From assembly GCF_037023745.1 (NCBI RefSeq), contig NZ_CP146101.1, forward strand, positions 992,001 to 1,056,000: 64,000 bases of DNA, given 5' to 3'. Position 1 is the stretch's first letter. Each line of letters opens with the position of its first letter. Positions 53,373-62,437 of the stretch are shown in pieces. The translations under genes and the position numbers were made by a program. This DNA comes from Streptomyces sp. SCSIO 30461. Its GTDB lineage: Bacteria; Actinomycetota; Actinomycetes; Streptomycetales; Streptomycetaceae. The notes beneath the pieces are model-generated. The model saw only the letters and a list, made by a program, of their open reading frames with translations, did no database searches and had not been told where the DNA came from.

Positions 53373-53437
53373 CAGCGCACGGGGCACCGACCGGCACGCG
53401 ACCGGCCCCCCGTTGCCCTCGACGCGATCCGGTGGCA

Positions 53438-54424
53438 TCAGCCGAGGGCTTCGAGCAGTTCCCGCTCCCGCCCGGCACTGAGACCGGCGCGCCGCACCCG
53501 GTCCAGGCCCTGTGCGCGTTCCCACTCCAGCGTGTCCGCGAGCAGCGCGACCCTGGGCCGGTGCCGTAGCCCCGCCGCCCGTGCCGCTGCCCCGCTCCGG
53601 GCCGAGAAGCCCTCCCAGCCCGGCTCGACCAGCCACATCGGCAGCGATTCGGACCCCATGTAACCGGCCACGCCTTGGCCGAGCAGCCACGCTGAATCGG
53701 CGGCGACCACCGAGCCGGTGTGCCCGCCGACGGTGCGGGACAGGGCGAGCCACTCAGCGAACGGAACCTCGGGGCCGACCGCGTCGTAGATGCCGGTGGT
53801 GCACTTCTCCCCCGCGTCGAGCAGCCAGGCGGCGAGATCCCGGACATCGATCACCTGCGTAGGCATGTCCGGTGTGCCGGGAACCAGCATGGGCCCCTGC
53901 GGCTCCCGTGCCGCGCGGGCCACCCAATAGCCCGAACGTCCGCTGTGATCGCCCGGACCCCCGATGAGTCCGGCGCGCGCGATCAGGAGACGGTCGCCGA
54001 CGACGGCCGTCGCCGCCTGTTCGCACGCGGCCTTCGCCTCGCCGTACAGCGTGCGGTCCACGTCACGCAGTTCGGTCGGTGCCAGCAGGGGCGCGGACTC
54101 GTCGGCATCCGGTGCCGCGTGGGAGGCGTAGGCACTGACGGACGACACATAGACCCAGTGCCTGGCCCTGCCGCGCAGCGCGTCCAGAGCCTCGCGCACG
54201 AAACCCGGCTGCCATGACACTTCGACTACGGCGTCCCATGTGCGGTCCAGCAGCGGTCCGTACACCGACGGATCGCGCCGGTCACCCGCCACCAGCCGTG
54301 CGCCGTCCGCGGCTTCCCCGCTCGCGCCGCGCGCCAGGCAGGTCACCTGGTGTCCACGCTTGATCGCCTGCCGCGACAGCTCCCTGCCCACCCACGCGGT
54401 CCCGCCCAGCACCAAGATCTCCAT
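53438..54424 (-). CDS. NAD-dependent epimerase/dehydratase-family (atypical SDR) protein
   Basis: 328 residues. Rossmann start '[20 protein letters not shown]' gives a GGTxxxG dinucleotide motif, then '[12 protein letters not shown]', '[17 protein letters not shown]', '[14 protein letters not shown]' (Ser) and '[12 protein letters not shown]' (Tyr-x3-Lys, as in Y-G-E-A-K). The second half contains '[20 protein letters not shown]'. The substrate is unknown; similar genes are annotated as reductases. I start at the ATG at 54424 because the fold begins there. Converges on the HNH lipoprotein gene. Confidence 0.85.
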   Translation of the reverse strand: MEILVLGGTAWVGRELSRQAIKRGHQVTCLARGASGEAADGARLVAGDRRDPSVYGPLLDRTWDAVVEVSWQPGFVREALDALRGRARHWVYVSSVSAYASHAAPDADESAPLLAPTELRDVDRTLYGEAKAACEQAATAVVGDRLLIARAGLIGGPGDHSGRSGYWVARAAREPQGPMLVPGTPDMPTQVIDVRDLAAWLLDAGEKCTTGIYDAVGPEVPFAEWLALSRTVGGHTGSVVAADSAWLLGQGVAGYMGSESLPMWLVEPGWEGFSARSGAAARAAGLRHRPRVALLADTLEWERAQGLDRVRRAGLSAGRERELLEALG

Positions 54425-54581
54425 CGCGCCACCCAACCACCGCCCACCACGGGAACCAAGCGGCTTCGCGGACAGCGGACTCGACGGGTGCGGCGTGCGA
54501 CCGCCGTCTGCCGGTGTGGTGTGGATCGCCCGGCGGATGGGCGCCTGCGAAAACCGCTGGGGCGGTGCGCTCCTTCGCGGT

Positions 54582-54587
54582 TAGTCT
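54582..54587 (+). promoter_or_regulatory. -10 hexamer for leaderless acetyltransferase mRNA
   Basis: TAGTCT ending six bases before the ATG at 54594. Confidence 0.45.
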
Positions 54588-54593
54588 CCTGGC

Positions 54594-55364
54594 ATGACCA
54601 CGCCGCAGGATTCCGCACCCGAACTGACCGTCACCACGCTGGCCGAGCGTCCGGAACTACGCGGTGCGGTGTGGGGTATGGCCGAGGACTGGCCCGAGTT
54701 CATCCTGCACGACCACGTGGGATGGGGGTACATGGGCCGGATCCTCACCGAGCTGCCCGAGTACGTGATCGTGGCGACCGACCCCGAAGGTGCCGTGGTG
54801 GCACGGGGGTTCAGCGTGCCGTTCGTCCTGGACATGGAGGGGCGGCGGGAGCTTCCGGCGACCGGGTGGGACCAGGCGCTGCTGTGGGCGTTCTCGGATC
54901 TCCGGCACGGGCGGAAGCCGGACACGGTCAGCGCGATCGAGATCACCGTGACCACCGGGATGCTGGGGCGGGGGATATCCGGGCGCATGGTCGCCGCGCT
55001 GCGGGACAACGCACGGGCGCGCGGCTTCGCTGAATTGGTCGCACCGGTACGGCCGAACGCCAAGCACCTGGAGCCGGAGGTGCCGATGTCCGAGTACGCC
55101 TTCCGGACCCGTGAGCGGGACGGTCTGCCGCACGACCCGTGGCTGCGCGTCCATGTACGCGCGGGCGGGGCCATCGATGCGGTCGCCCCCGCCTCCATGA
55201 CGGTGGCGGGCTCGCTGGAGCAGTGGCGTACGTGGACCGGGCTGCCGTTCGACACGGACGGGCCGGTGCGGGTGCCGGGTGGGCTGGTGCCCGTGCGCTG
55301 CTCCCTCGAACACGGGCACGCGGTCTACGTCGAGCCGAATGTGTGGGTGCGGCACCGGCTCTGA
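54594..55364 (+). CDS. GNAT-fold N-acetyltransferase
   Basis: 256 residues. An acetyl-CoA-binding core can be traced: 'EYVIVATDPEGAVVARGFSV' (beta-strands), 'SAIEITVTTGMLGRGISGRM' (the R/Q-x-x-G-x-G/A loop as G-M-L-G-R-G) with 'VAALRDNARARGFAELVAPV' (helix alpha3 and beta5), 'PNAKHLEPEVPMSEY'. The C-terminus extends with a beta-rich domain ending 'PNVWVRHR'. Substrate unknown. Leaderless start. Confidence 0.8.
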   Translation: MTTPQDSAPELTVTTLAERPELRGAVWGMAEDWPEFILHDHVGWGYMGRILTELPEYVIVATDPEGAVVARGFSVPFVLDMEGRRELPATGWDQALLWAFSDLRHGRKPDTVSAIEITVTTGMLGRGISGRMVAALRDNARARGFAELVAPVRPNAKHLEPEVPMSEYAFRTRERDGLPHDPWLRVHVRAGGAIDAVAPASMTVAGSLEQWRTWTGLPFDTDGPVRVPGGLVPVRCSLEHGHAVYVEPNVWVRHRL

Positions 55365-55377
55365 CCGGTCCGCCGAG

Positions 55378-55420
55378 AAGCCGGGGAGGGCCGCCCCCCG
55401 TGGTGCGGCCTCCCCGGCTT
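55378..55420. terminator. Bidirectional terminator between acetyltransferase and lipoprotein genes
   Basis: AAGCCGGGGAGG(g)CCGC pairs with GCGGCCTCCCCGGCTT (16 bp, one bulged G) around a ten-base loop. Confidence 0.8.
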
Positions 55421-55442
55421 GCCCGTTTCCCCGTGGCGCGGG

Positions 55443-56225
55443 CTAATCGATGTCGGCGATGTCCTTCGCCGCGGGCTTCCGCGCCACGACCGGCTCGTCG
55501 AACTGCGAGAAGGTGATCGTGCCGGGATCATCGCCGCCGGTCGTCTCGATCCGAGCCAGGAACGGGATGCCCTTGGCGGACACGTGCACGGTGTACTTCT
55601 CCCGGCCGTCCTGCTCGGTGACGACCACTGTCGGAGTGCCGTTCACGGTCGATTCGCCCGCCCTCCGCGCGACGTTGTCATCGGGCACGAGCGCGCCGAG
55701 ATGGCTGTCCAGGTCGCAGAGCTCCACCAGGTCCCTGGCGTCATCGGCGTCCGCGTCGTACTCCACCCACTTGCCCCGCAGGGTCCGCATCACGGCCTCG
55801 GTCTCCTCATCCGACATGCCCTTGACCTGCTCGCGGAGCATCACCTCGTCGAAGCGCATGTAGACGGTCCCGCCGGTCCTGATGAACTCCGTGGTGCCCG
55901 CGGTGCCCAGGGAGACCGTTCCCGTGCAGTCACCCTTGGCGCTGACGGACAGGTATGCCTTCTCCGGTCCGTCCGCGGTCCTGGTGTCGACCTGGAGTGT
56001 CAGGGACTTGGCGCGCTTGGTGGCCTTGAAGGACTTGTTCAGTAGCTCGGCGCCGGACAGCCCGGCATACGGGCCCGGCTTCTCCGCCGATGCGCCGGCG
56101 CGGGTCTTGCCTTCGGCGCCGGACGGGAGGCAGGCGGTGAGGGTCAGCGCGGCCGCCGTGAGCGTCGTCGTGAGGAGCGCGGCTCCGGTGCGCTTCAGGC
56201 GGGCGGGCGCGTGGGTGGTGGGCAT
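55443..56225 (-). CDS. Secreted lipoprotein with LppX/LprG-like fold
   Basis: 260 residues. Type II signal peptide: basic start, hydrophobic 'GAALLTTTLTAAALTLTAC' with lipobox L-T-A-C at ~32. The body ('GAELLNKSFKATKRAKSLTL', 'GCTGTV...'-like single Cys region, 'GGTVYMRFDEVMLREQVKGM', 'DPGTITFSQFDEPVVARKPA') follows the LppX/LprAFG pattern of antiparallel beta sheet that cradles a lipid; the closing 'ITFSQFDEPV' is characteristic. Likely carries lipids or senses the envelope. Shares strand with the downstream-in-coordinate DUF4190 protein but has its own ribosome site. Confidence 0.82.
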   Translation of the reverse strand: MPTTHAPARLKRTGAALLTTTLTAAALTLTACLPSGAEGKTRAGASAEKPGPYAGLSGAELLNKSFKATKRAKSLTLQVDTRTADGPEKAYLSVSAKGDCTGTVSLGTAGTTEFIRTGGTVYMRFDEVMLREQVKGMSDEETEAVMRTLRGKWVEYDADADDARDLVELCDLDSHLGALVPDDNVARRAGESTVNGTPTVVVTEQDGREKYTVHVSAKGIPFLARIETTGGDDPGTITFSQFDEPVVARKPAAKDIADID

Positions 56226-56282
56226 GGTGCTTCTCCGTGAGGTGCTGCGGGGGGACTGGCGGTGATGGAGGAGAAGGAAGAC

Positions 56283-57086
56283 TCAGAGCTTCAGGTCCCA
56301 GATCACGTCGTCGTGGTCGAGGCCGGGGCTGATCTCGATGGTCAGGTTCCCTGCGGCGGCCGGGGTGTCGAAGGCCCAGGTGGCAGTGGCCTTCTTGCCG
56401 GGCAGCACGGTCCCGCCGAAGGGCGCGCCGACCTTGCCGTCGAAGATCTGCTCGGCGTTGACGCCGTTCTTTCCGGCACGGGCATCGGCGGTCACCAGCG
56501 AGGCGTCGAACTTCTCCTTGCCGGCGTTCTCGATGACGACGGTGACCTGGTAGGCCTTGTTGCCCTTGGTGTGGCCGACGGCGTACTCACTCGCGGAGTA
56601 GGGCTTGGGACCGGACACGGTGATGGTCAGGTTGTCGTCGTACACGGCGGAGTCGCCCGCCGCCAGGGTCTCGCCGGTCGCTTCCTCGCCTGCCGCGCCG
56701 TCGGCGCCCTTCGCCTTCGGCGCGGAACTGCCCGAAGCGGACTTGCTGATCTCGTCCACCGTTTCGCTCACCACCGCGAAGGTCACCACCGCGCCCACCA
56801 GCGACAGGGCCAGGGCCACTGCTCCGAGGACGACACCGGTCGTGGCTGCCCCCTTGTTCGTGGCTTCGCCGCGCTTCGCACGACCGCGTCCGGTGATGCC
56901 GAGGATCAGCCCGATCAGGCCCAGGGTTCCGGCCAGCCAGAACAGGAACATCGGCAGACCGGCGAGCACGCCGACGATCCCGAGGACCAGCGCGGCAGTG
57001 CCGAGGCCGTTGCGGGCTGCGACCGGAGCCGGGGCGGGAGCGCCCTGCTGGGGGTACTGCTGGGGGTGCTGCGTGTACTGGGACAT
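56283..57086 (-). CDS. DUF4190 membrane protein with C-terminal DUF4352-type domain
   Basis: 267 residues. A Gln/Pro-rich N-terminus ('YTQHPQQYPQQGAPAPAPV') leads to two spans (~25-60 and ~75-105; 'GLGTAALVLGIVGVLAGLPM', 'GVVLGAVALALSLVGAVVTF') of the DUF4190 type, an Ala/Gly/Glu linker, and an extracytoplasmic immunoglobulin-like domain (~145-267) with 'YQVTVVIENAGKEKFDASLV', as in DUF4352/telomeric-repeat-like Ig folds. ATG start preceded by GGAGGA. Function unknown; the neighbouring lipoprotein on the same strand may act in the same envelope process. Confidence 0.8.
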   Translation of the reverse strand: MSQYTQHPQQYPQQGAPAPAPVAARNGLGTAALVLGIVGVLAGLPMFLFWLAGTLGLIGLILGITGRGRAKRGEATNKGAATTGVVLGAVALALSLVGAVVTFAVVSETVDEISKSASGSSAPKAKGADGAAGEEATGETLAAGDSAVYDDNLTITVSGPKPYSASEYAVGHTKGNKAYQVTVVIENAGKEKFDASLVTADARAGKNGVNAEQIFDGKVGAPFGGTVLPGKKATATWAFDTPAAAGNLTIEISPGLDHDDVIWDLKL

Positions 57087-57332
57087 GGGGTGTCCTCCAG
57101 GACTGTAGGGACGAGCGTCGTCGCGGTGGGACGCCGATGGGAGCGGGAGGTGTCAGCGGTGCCGCCCGATGACTCCTTGCGGCGACGGGTTAATGAGAGC
57201 AGAGCCTGTGAACCGAGTCAACATGGTTCACGATGCTCAGATCGGCTCACGGTGTGAATGGAGGTGTTCCGTGTGGATGGGTATGCTCGGAGGTCACATC
57301 AGTGCCGAGATCCGAGAGCAGGGGGCCGCCAC

Positions 57333-59477
57333 GTGCCGGACAGCGCAGCAGAGGTGACCGCCGCGGGAATCGCCCGGCTCGCCGGTGTGGGACGGGCCGC
57401 GGTGAGCAACTGGAGGCGCCGGCACGCCGATTTCCCCAAGCCGGTCGGCGGGACCGACACCAGCCCGTCGTTCGCGCTCGCCGACGTCGAGGGCTGGCTG
57501 CGCGCCCAGGGCAAACTCGCCGAAGTGCCGCTGCACGAGAGGGTCTGGCAGCAGCTCTCCGCCCACCCCGACGGCGCCGTGACCGCCCTCGCCCACGTCG
57601 GCTGCGCCCTGCTGCTCGTAAGGGAGCGGCCCACCGCCTGGCTGGAGCTCGCCGCGGTCTCGGACGAGCGCATGGCCGTCATGCTGCCCACGGCCCTGGA
57701 AGCGGTGCTGACTCCGCGACTCGGGCCGCCGGACGCGCGCGCCGTGCCGACTCCGGGCGTCCCCGACCTGCTCCGCTCCGTCCCCCTGCTGCGCGGTGCG
57801 GCCGAGCTGGCGGCGGAACGGGGCACGCACCAGGCGTACGAGTTCCTCATCGGTCGGCACCTTGACGCCAACCCTCGCCAGTACACGCTTACTCCCCCCG
57901 GCCCTGCCGCCCTGATGGCCGCCATCGCGGGGCCCGCCGCCACCCTGCTCGACCCCGCCTGCGGCACCGGCGCGCTGTTGCGCGCCGGCGCCCGGCCCGA
58001 CCAGTCGAGTCGGACGGGGCAGCCGGTTCAGGCAGTCCAGCCGGTTCAGGCCGGTCAGTTCGGGGGGCAGCCCACGGCCGTCTACGCACAGGAGGCCGAC
58101 CCGGACCTCGCCGCGCTCGCCGCGCTCCGCCTCGCGCTCCAGTCCGCCGCCGATGTCCATGTGCGCACCGGCGACTCGCTGCGCGCCGACGCCTTCCCGC
58201 AGCTCGCCGCCGACGCCGTGCTCTGCCACCCGCCGTTCAACGAACGCAACTGGGGACACGAGGAACTGGCCTACGACCCGCGCTGGGAGTACGGCTTTCC
58301 GGCCCGCACAGAGTCCGAGCTGGCCTGGGTGCAGCACGCGCTCGCCCGGCTGCGGCCCGGTGGCATCGCGGTCCTGCTGATGCCGCCCGCCGCAGCGTCC
58401 CGCCGCTCCGGCCGTCGCGTTCGCGCCGACCTGCTGCGCCGTGGCGCGCTGCGCGCCGTCGTCGCCCTGCCCGCCGGTGCGGCGCCGCCGTACGGCATCC
58501 CGCTGCATCTGTGGGTGCTGCGCCGTCCGGAGGCCGCCGAACGCCCCGCACCCGAACTGCTCCTGGTCGACACAGCCGAGCAGGCCGGGGTCGCGGGAGG
58601 AGGCGGACGCGACCGGATCGACTGGACGGCCGTGCAGGGTGCGGTACTCGACGCGTGGCTGCCGTTCGACCACGAAGGCACCGTCGACGAACGCCCCGGG
58701 GTCAGCCGTTCCGTCCCGGTCATCGCACTTCTCGACGACGATGTGGACCTGGCGCCGGCCCGCCACCTCCCGCCCCCGGCCGCCGGTGGCAGTGCCGCCG
58801 AACTCGCCGACGTACGAGAACGGCTGACCGACACCCTCAGGCGCACCGGCGAGCTCACCCCACCGCCCGCCGAGCCGGCCGCGGCAGTACCGGGCCGCTG
58901 GACCGGCACCACCGTGGGTGAGCTCGCCCGCGCGGGCGCCCTCGAACTGCGTTCGGGAGGTACGGGCACCAGCACAGGCCCGGGCGCGCCCCCCGTCCTC
59001 ACCGAGCACGACGTGCTGGCGGGCACCGCGCCATCCGGCAGCCTCCCGGAACCGTCCGGCCCCGGCGACGAGCCGGTGGAACCCGTACTCGTCGCGGCCG
59101 GTGACGTCGTGGTGCCCGTACTGGGCGGAGGCTCGGCGGCCCGTGTCATCGACGCGGCCACGGCCGGGGCCGCCCTCGGCCGCAACCTCCAGCTGCTGCG
59201 CCCCGACCCGGCGGCACTCGACCCGTGGTTCCTCGCCGGCTTCCTGCGCGGCACCACGAACAACCGCCAGGCCAGCAGCTACGCGTCCACCGCGACCAGG
59301 CTCGACGTGCGCCGCCTCCAACTGCCCCGGCTGCCGCTGGCCGACCAATGGCGGTACGGCGACCGCTTCCGGGCTCTCGCTTCGTTCGAGGACGCGCTGC
59401 GCCTCGCGGGCAGGCTCGGCGAGCAGCTGGTACGGGGGCTGTACGACGGGCTGACGGACGGCACTGTGGAGGCGTGA
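57333..59477 (+). CDS. N6-adenine methylase-like protein with N-terminal HTH and HsdS-like tail
   Basis: 714 residues. Residues ~8-50 are a MerR/Gam-like helix-turn-helix ('GIARLAGVGRAAVSNWRRRH', 'FPKPVGGTDTSPSF'), then a helical domain, then an HsdM-like SAM fold with motif I 'LLDPACGTGALLRAG' (~206) and motif IV region 'DAVLCHPPFNERNWG' (~297), where the usual N/D-PP-F/Y is H-PP-F. 'GIAVLLMPPAAASRRSGRRV' and 'GALRAVVALPAGAAPPYGIP' follow HsdM closely. The C-terminus (~540-714) resembles an HsdS half ('LGRNLQLLRPDPAALDPWFL'). No HsdR gene is nearby. Starts at a GTG after GGGGG. Confidence 0.82.
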   Translation: MPDSAAEVTAAGIARLAGVGRAAVSNWRRRHADFPKPVGGTDTSPSFALADVEGWLRAQGKLAEVPLHERVWQQLSAHPDGAVTALAHVGCALLLVRERPTAWLELAAVSDERMAVMLPTALEAVLTPRLGPPDARAVPTPGVPDLLRSVPLLRGAAELAAERGTHQAYEFLIGRHLDANPRQYTLTPPGPAALMAAIAGPAATLLDPACGTGALLRAGARPDQSSRTGQPVQAVQPVQAGQFGGQPTAVYAQEADPDLAALAALRLALQSAADVHVRTGDSLRADAFPQLAADAVLCHPPFNERNWGHEELAYDPRWEYGFPARTESELAWVQHALARLRPGGIAVLLMPPAAASRRSGRRVRADLLRRGALRAVVALPAGAAPPYGIPLHLWVLRRPEAAERPAPELLLVDTAEQAGVAGGGGRDRIDWTAVQGAVLDAWLPFDHEGTVDERPGVSRSVPVIALLDDDVDLAPARHLPPPAAGGSAAELADVRERLTDTLRRTGELTPPPAEPAAAVPGRWTGTTVGELARAGALELRSGGTGTSTGPGAPPVLTEHDVLAGTAPSGSLPEPSGPGDEPVEPVLVAAGDVVVPVLGGGSAARVIDAATAGAALGRNLQLLRPDPAALDPWFLAGFLRGTTNNRQASSYASTATRLDVRRLQLPRLPLADQWRYGDRFRALASFEDALRLAGRLGEQLVRGLYDGLTDGTVEA

Positions 59478-59487
59478 CCGGCTCGGA

Positions 59488-59919
59488 CTAAGGGCTGTCC
59501 CGTAATCCGCGGTGGATCAGAGCGCGGCGTCAGGTGTATGGGGTCTCCCCCGGCCCCTGGGGCCGAGGCGTATGGGGTCTCCCCCGGCCCTTGGGGCCGA
59601 GGCGTATGGGGTCTCCCCCGGCCCTTGGGGCCGAGGCGTATGGGGCCTCCCCCGGCCCTTGGGGCCGAGGCGTATGGGGTCTCCCCCGGCCCTTGGGGCC
59701 GAGGCGTATGGGGTCTCCCCCGGCCCTTGGGGCCGAGGCGTATGGGGTCTCCCCCGGCCCCTGGGGCCGAGGGGACGCAACGCAAGGCGGAGGGTCGCCC
59801 GCATACTGGGTGTATTCGGGCGATTCGACAACGCAGCGTGGGGGCACCTCCCGGCGAAGACAGGGGGAGTGCCGTAGCTGTCGTCGCGCGCCCGCCGGGG
59901 ATTACGGGACAGCCCTTAG
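59488..59919. mobile_element. MITE-like element with 21-bp terminal inverted repeats
   Basis: A 432-bp element bounded by perfect 21-bp inverted repeats, 59488-59508 (beginning CTAAGGGCTGTCCCGTAAT) and 59899-59919. It contains no gene; its centre is a 34-bp tandem array. The ends recall those of IS5-type elements common in Streptomyces, so it is probably moved by a transposase elsewhere in the genome. It sits 10 bp after the methylase-like gene and 149 bp before the next gene. Confidence 0.75.
59537..59774. repeat. Seven tandem copies of a 34-bp unit inside the MITE
   Basis: Units start at 59537, 59571, 59605, 59639, 59673, 59707 and 59741 and have the plan TATGGGGTCTCCCCCGGCCC-TTGGGGCCGAGGCG, with only single-base differences (CCC/CTT and one GCC for GTC). 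Each unit contains a GGCCC-N2-GGGGCC inverted repeat and could form a hairpin. Because 34 is not a multiple of three, all frames stay open, producing spurious Gly/Pro-rich open frames. Confidence 0.95.
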
Positions 59920-60068
59920 GCTGGCGTGAGCAGTTCAACAACCGTTATGCGCAACCCAGGGCGGGCTGTCGTCGTCGGTGTATACGCTCAAGTCCTTGTT
60001 CGTTTCGCCGTCCGTCCCGTTCACTCCCAGGTGCCTTCCAGGTGACCTCGCACCCGTCAGGAGCAGCA
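59920..60068 (+). promoter_or_regulatory. Putative promoter of membrane protein-kinase operon
   Basis: A TATACGCT stretch at 59981-59988 (hexamer TACGCT at 59983-59988) lies ~80 bp before the ATG at 60069, which has AGGAG five bases upstream. Confidence 0.35.
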
Positions 60069-60857
60069 ATGCACGGCCATGGCTACGTGCCACCGCCACC
60101 GCCAGTCCGCGCCGACAACGGCGGGCGGGTCGCCCTGCGGGTGGTCTTCGTGGCACTGACGCTGCTCAGCTGTGGCTTCCTCGCCTGGGCCTCGATGCTC
60201 CGGCTGGCCCTGCTCACCACTCGGCGCCAGCACTGGTGGGCGTTCGGGGGCGTGGCCGCGTCCACCATCGGCATCTTCGTGTTCGCCGGTGTCGCCGTCC
60301 CGGATGACGAGAACGCGCCGATGAGTGACGGCGCCGCGATGGTCATCGTCTCCTGGCTGTTCCTGGCGACGGTCGGGGTCGTCAGCTACTACCTCGTCTC
60401 CGAGATCCGCCACTTCGACCGGCGCCCACAACCGCCGGGCGCGTCGTCCGCCGGGTATCCACCGCCGGGGCCCCAGACGACCGGCTACGGCTATCCGCAC
60501 GCCTCCCCGGCGACCCAGGCCGTGCAGCACCCCATGGGCCCGACGAGCCAGACCGTGCCGGGCCACCAGACGCAGAATCCGTACGCTCAGCCCGTGCGGC
60601 AGCCGTACACCCAGCCCACATCGACGACCCAGCCCACATCGACGACCCAGCCCACATCGACGACCCAGCCCACATCGACGACCCAGCCCACATCGGCGAC
60701 CCGGCCGACCGTGCCACCCACCCCGTTCGTCCCACCTGTGCAGCAGCAGGCGGACGGGGGCCACAACAACGCCCGTATCGACCAGGTGCGCGCCGAGCTC
60801 GACGAGCTCAGCGACCTCCTGCGCCGTGACAAGGACCAGCGAGAGGGCGGCCGGTGA
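60069..60857 (+). CDS. Membrane protein with Pro/Thr/Gln-rich repeat tail, coupled to a Ser/Thr kinase
   Basis: 262 residues. A short Pro-rich start ('GHGYVPPPPPV') precedes three membrane spans (~20-115: 'VALRVVFVALTLLSCGFLAW', 'FGGVAASTIGIFVFAGVAVP', 'AMVIVSWLFLATVGVVSYYL'). The rest is cytoplasmic and disordered: Tyr/Pro-rich, then five copies of the hexapeptide TQPTST encoded by 18-bp repeats (60609-60698), and a C-terminal amphipathic helix 'ARIDQVRAELDELSDLLRRD'. Its stop overlaps the kinase start (GTGA). The Thr-rich repeats are plausible phosphorylation sites for that kinase. Confidence 0.78.
   Translation: MHGHGYVPPPPPVRADNGGRVALRVVFVALTLLSCGFLAWASMLRLALLTTRRQHWWAFGGVAASTIGIFVFAGVAVPDDENAPMSDGAAMVIVSWLFLATVGVVSYYLVSEIRHFDRRPQPPGASSAGYPPPGPQTTGYGYPHASPATQAVQHPMGPTSQTVPGHQTQNPYAQPVRQPYTQPTSTTQPTSTTQPTSTTQPTSTTQPTSATRPTVPPTPFVPPVQQQADGGHNNARIDQVRAELDELSDLLRRDKDQREGGR
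60609..60698 (+). repeat. Five 18-bp coding repeats (TQPTST)
   Basis: Unit ACCCAGCCCACATCGACG repeated five times in frame, the last copy with one substitution. Copy number could change by slippage without breaking the frame. Confidence 0.9.
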
Positions 60858-62437
60858 ACGGACGCGTCATCGCCGGGCGTTACGAGCTGTCCACCGTCAT
60901 AGGCCAGGGCGGCATGGGCCAGGTCTGGACCGGCTACGACCAGCGGCTCGACCGCCGGGTCGCCGTGAAGCTGCTCCGCCCCGACATGATGGCCGCCGCG
61001 ACCGCCGCCGACGAGATGCGCCGCCGCTTCGTCCGGGAGTGCCGGGTCACCGCCCAGGTCACCCACCCCGGACTGGTCACGGTGCATGACGCGGGCAGCG
61101 ACGGGAACGACCTCTTCCTGGTGATGCAGTACGTGGAGGGCGCGGACCTCGCGGACCACCTGGCGGAGCAGGACCCGTATCCCTGGGAATGGGCCGTGTC
61201 GATCGCCGCGCAGCTGTGCTCCGTGCTCGGCGCGGTGCACGCCGTGCCGATCGTGCACCGCGACCTGAAGCCGCGCAACGTGATGGTGAAGCCCGACGGC
61301 ACGGTCACCGTGCTCGACCTCGGCGTCGCCTCCGTACTCGACACCGACACCACCCGGCTCACGCACACCGGCTCCCCGATCGGCAGCCCCGCCTACATGG
61401 CGCCCGAGCAGGCGATGGGCGGGGCCGTCGGCCCGTACACCGACCTGTACGCGCTCGGGGTGCTGCTGCACGAACTGCTGAGCGGCAACGTCCCCTTCGC
61501 GGGTTCGACCGCCCTCGGTGTGCTGCATCGGCACCTGTACGAGCCGCCGCTTCCGGTACGCCAGCTGCGGCCCGAAGTGCCCGAGCAACTGGAGGCGCTG
61601 GTACTGCGGCTGCTGTCGAAGGATCCGCTGCACCGCCCGTCCGGTGCCCAGGAGGTCTACGCGCAACTCGCTCCGCTGCTGCCCGGTGCGGGGCGCGGCC
61701 CGGGAGCCTTCCCGGCACGCGGGCACGGCACCGGCCAGAGCGCTGGAGGCGGCCCGCTCGACCCGACCCGTCCCTTCGTGCGCCCGCACGCCCCCTGGCC
61801 CGACCGCGCGAGCAGCCCCGCCGCGGCTCCGTCACAGGTCTCCGGGACGGCGCCCGCCGCGGAGCGCCCGGATGTCGCCGCGGCCGTGGACGAGGTCAAA
61901 CGCCTGCTCGGCGAGGGCAGCATCACCCGGGCCGTGGACATACTCGGCGGCATCCTCCCGGCCGCCGCGACGGAGCACGGTGAGCACTCACCGGTCGTCA
62001 GGATCCTGCGCAAGCAGTACGCCACGACGCTGATGGACGACGGCCAGTACCGCCGAGCCCTGCCCGAACTGCGCCGCCTCGCCGATGACCGGGCGGCGGA
62101 GGCGGGCCAGGCCGACCGGCAGACCCTCCAGTACCGCTATGACGCGGCGCAGTGCCTGGAGCAGATGGGCGAGGCCGCGGCCGCGATCACCGAGTACCGC
62201 GCGCTGCTGCCGCTCTACGGGAACCCGCACGCTCCCGGCGCCGACCACGCCCGCGGCTTCGACATCCGGCACCGCATCGGAGACCTCATGCTGGCGATGG
62301 GCGACCACGCGGCCGGGTACCAGCACCTGCAGAACCTGCTCTACGACATCGAGCGGATCTACGGCACCGGTCATCCGCAGGCGGTCAGTCTGCGGCGGTC
62401 CTTGGACCGGCAGCGGCAGTTCAGGCCCGGGGGATGA
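60854..62437 (+). CDS. Ser/Thr protein kinase with C-terminal helical repeat domain
   Basis: 527 residues, soluble Hanks-type kinase. Glycine loop 'VIGQGGMGQVWTGYDQRLDR', Lys in 'RVAVKLLRP' (~38), catalytic loop 'IVHRDLKPRNVMV' (~135), DLG in place of DFG ('LDLGVAS', ~157), and 'GSPAYMAPEQAMGG'. The domain ends near residue 270; a Pro-rich linker (~280-335) leads to a helical TPR-like C-terminus (~340-520; 'YRRALPELRRLADDRAAEAG', 'AAQCLEQMGEAAAAITEYRA'). There is no membrane segment; it likely docks on the preceding membrane protein. The final codons run into a direct repeat with GGCCCGGGGGATGAG (62424-62438, again 62452). Confidence 0.92.
   Translation: MNGRVIAGRYELSTVIGQGGMGQVWTGYDQRLDRRVAVKLLRPDMMAAATAADEMRRRFVRECRVTAQVTHPGLVTVHDAGSDGNDLFLVMQYVEGADLADHLAEQDPYPWEWAVSIAAQLCSVLGAVHAVPIVHRDLKPRNVMVKPDGTVTVLDLGVASVLDTDTTRLTHTGSPIGSPAYMAPEQAMGGAVGPYTDLYALGVLLHELLSGNVPFAGSTALGVLHRHLYEPPLPVRQLRPEVPEQLEALVLRLLSKDPLHRPSGAQEVYAQLAPLLPGAGRGPGAFPARGHGTGQSAGGGPLDPTRPFVRPHAPWPDRASSPAAAPSQVSGTAPAAERPDVAAAVDEVKRLLGEGSITRAVDILGGILPAAATEHGEHSPVVRILRKQYATTLMDDGQYRRALPELRRLADDRAAEAGQADRQTLQYRYDAAQCLEQMGEAAAAITEYRALLPLYGNPHAPGADHARGFDIRHRIGDLMLAMGDHAAGYQHLQNLLYDIERIYGTGHPQAVSLRRSLDRQRQFRPGG

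Noticed and set aside
59279..59941. Long Gly/Pro-rich open frames on both strands
   Set aside because: They are produced by the 34-bp tandem array, which keeps every frame open; no start signal or homology.
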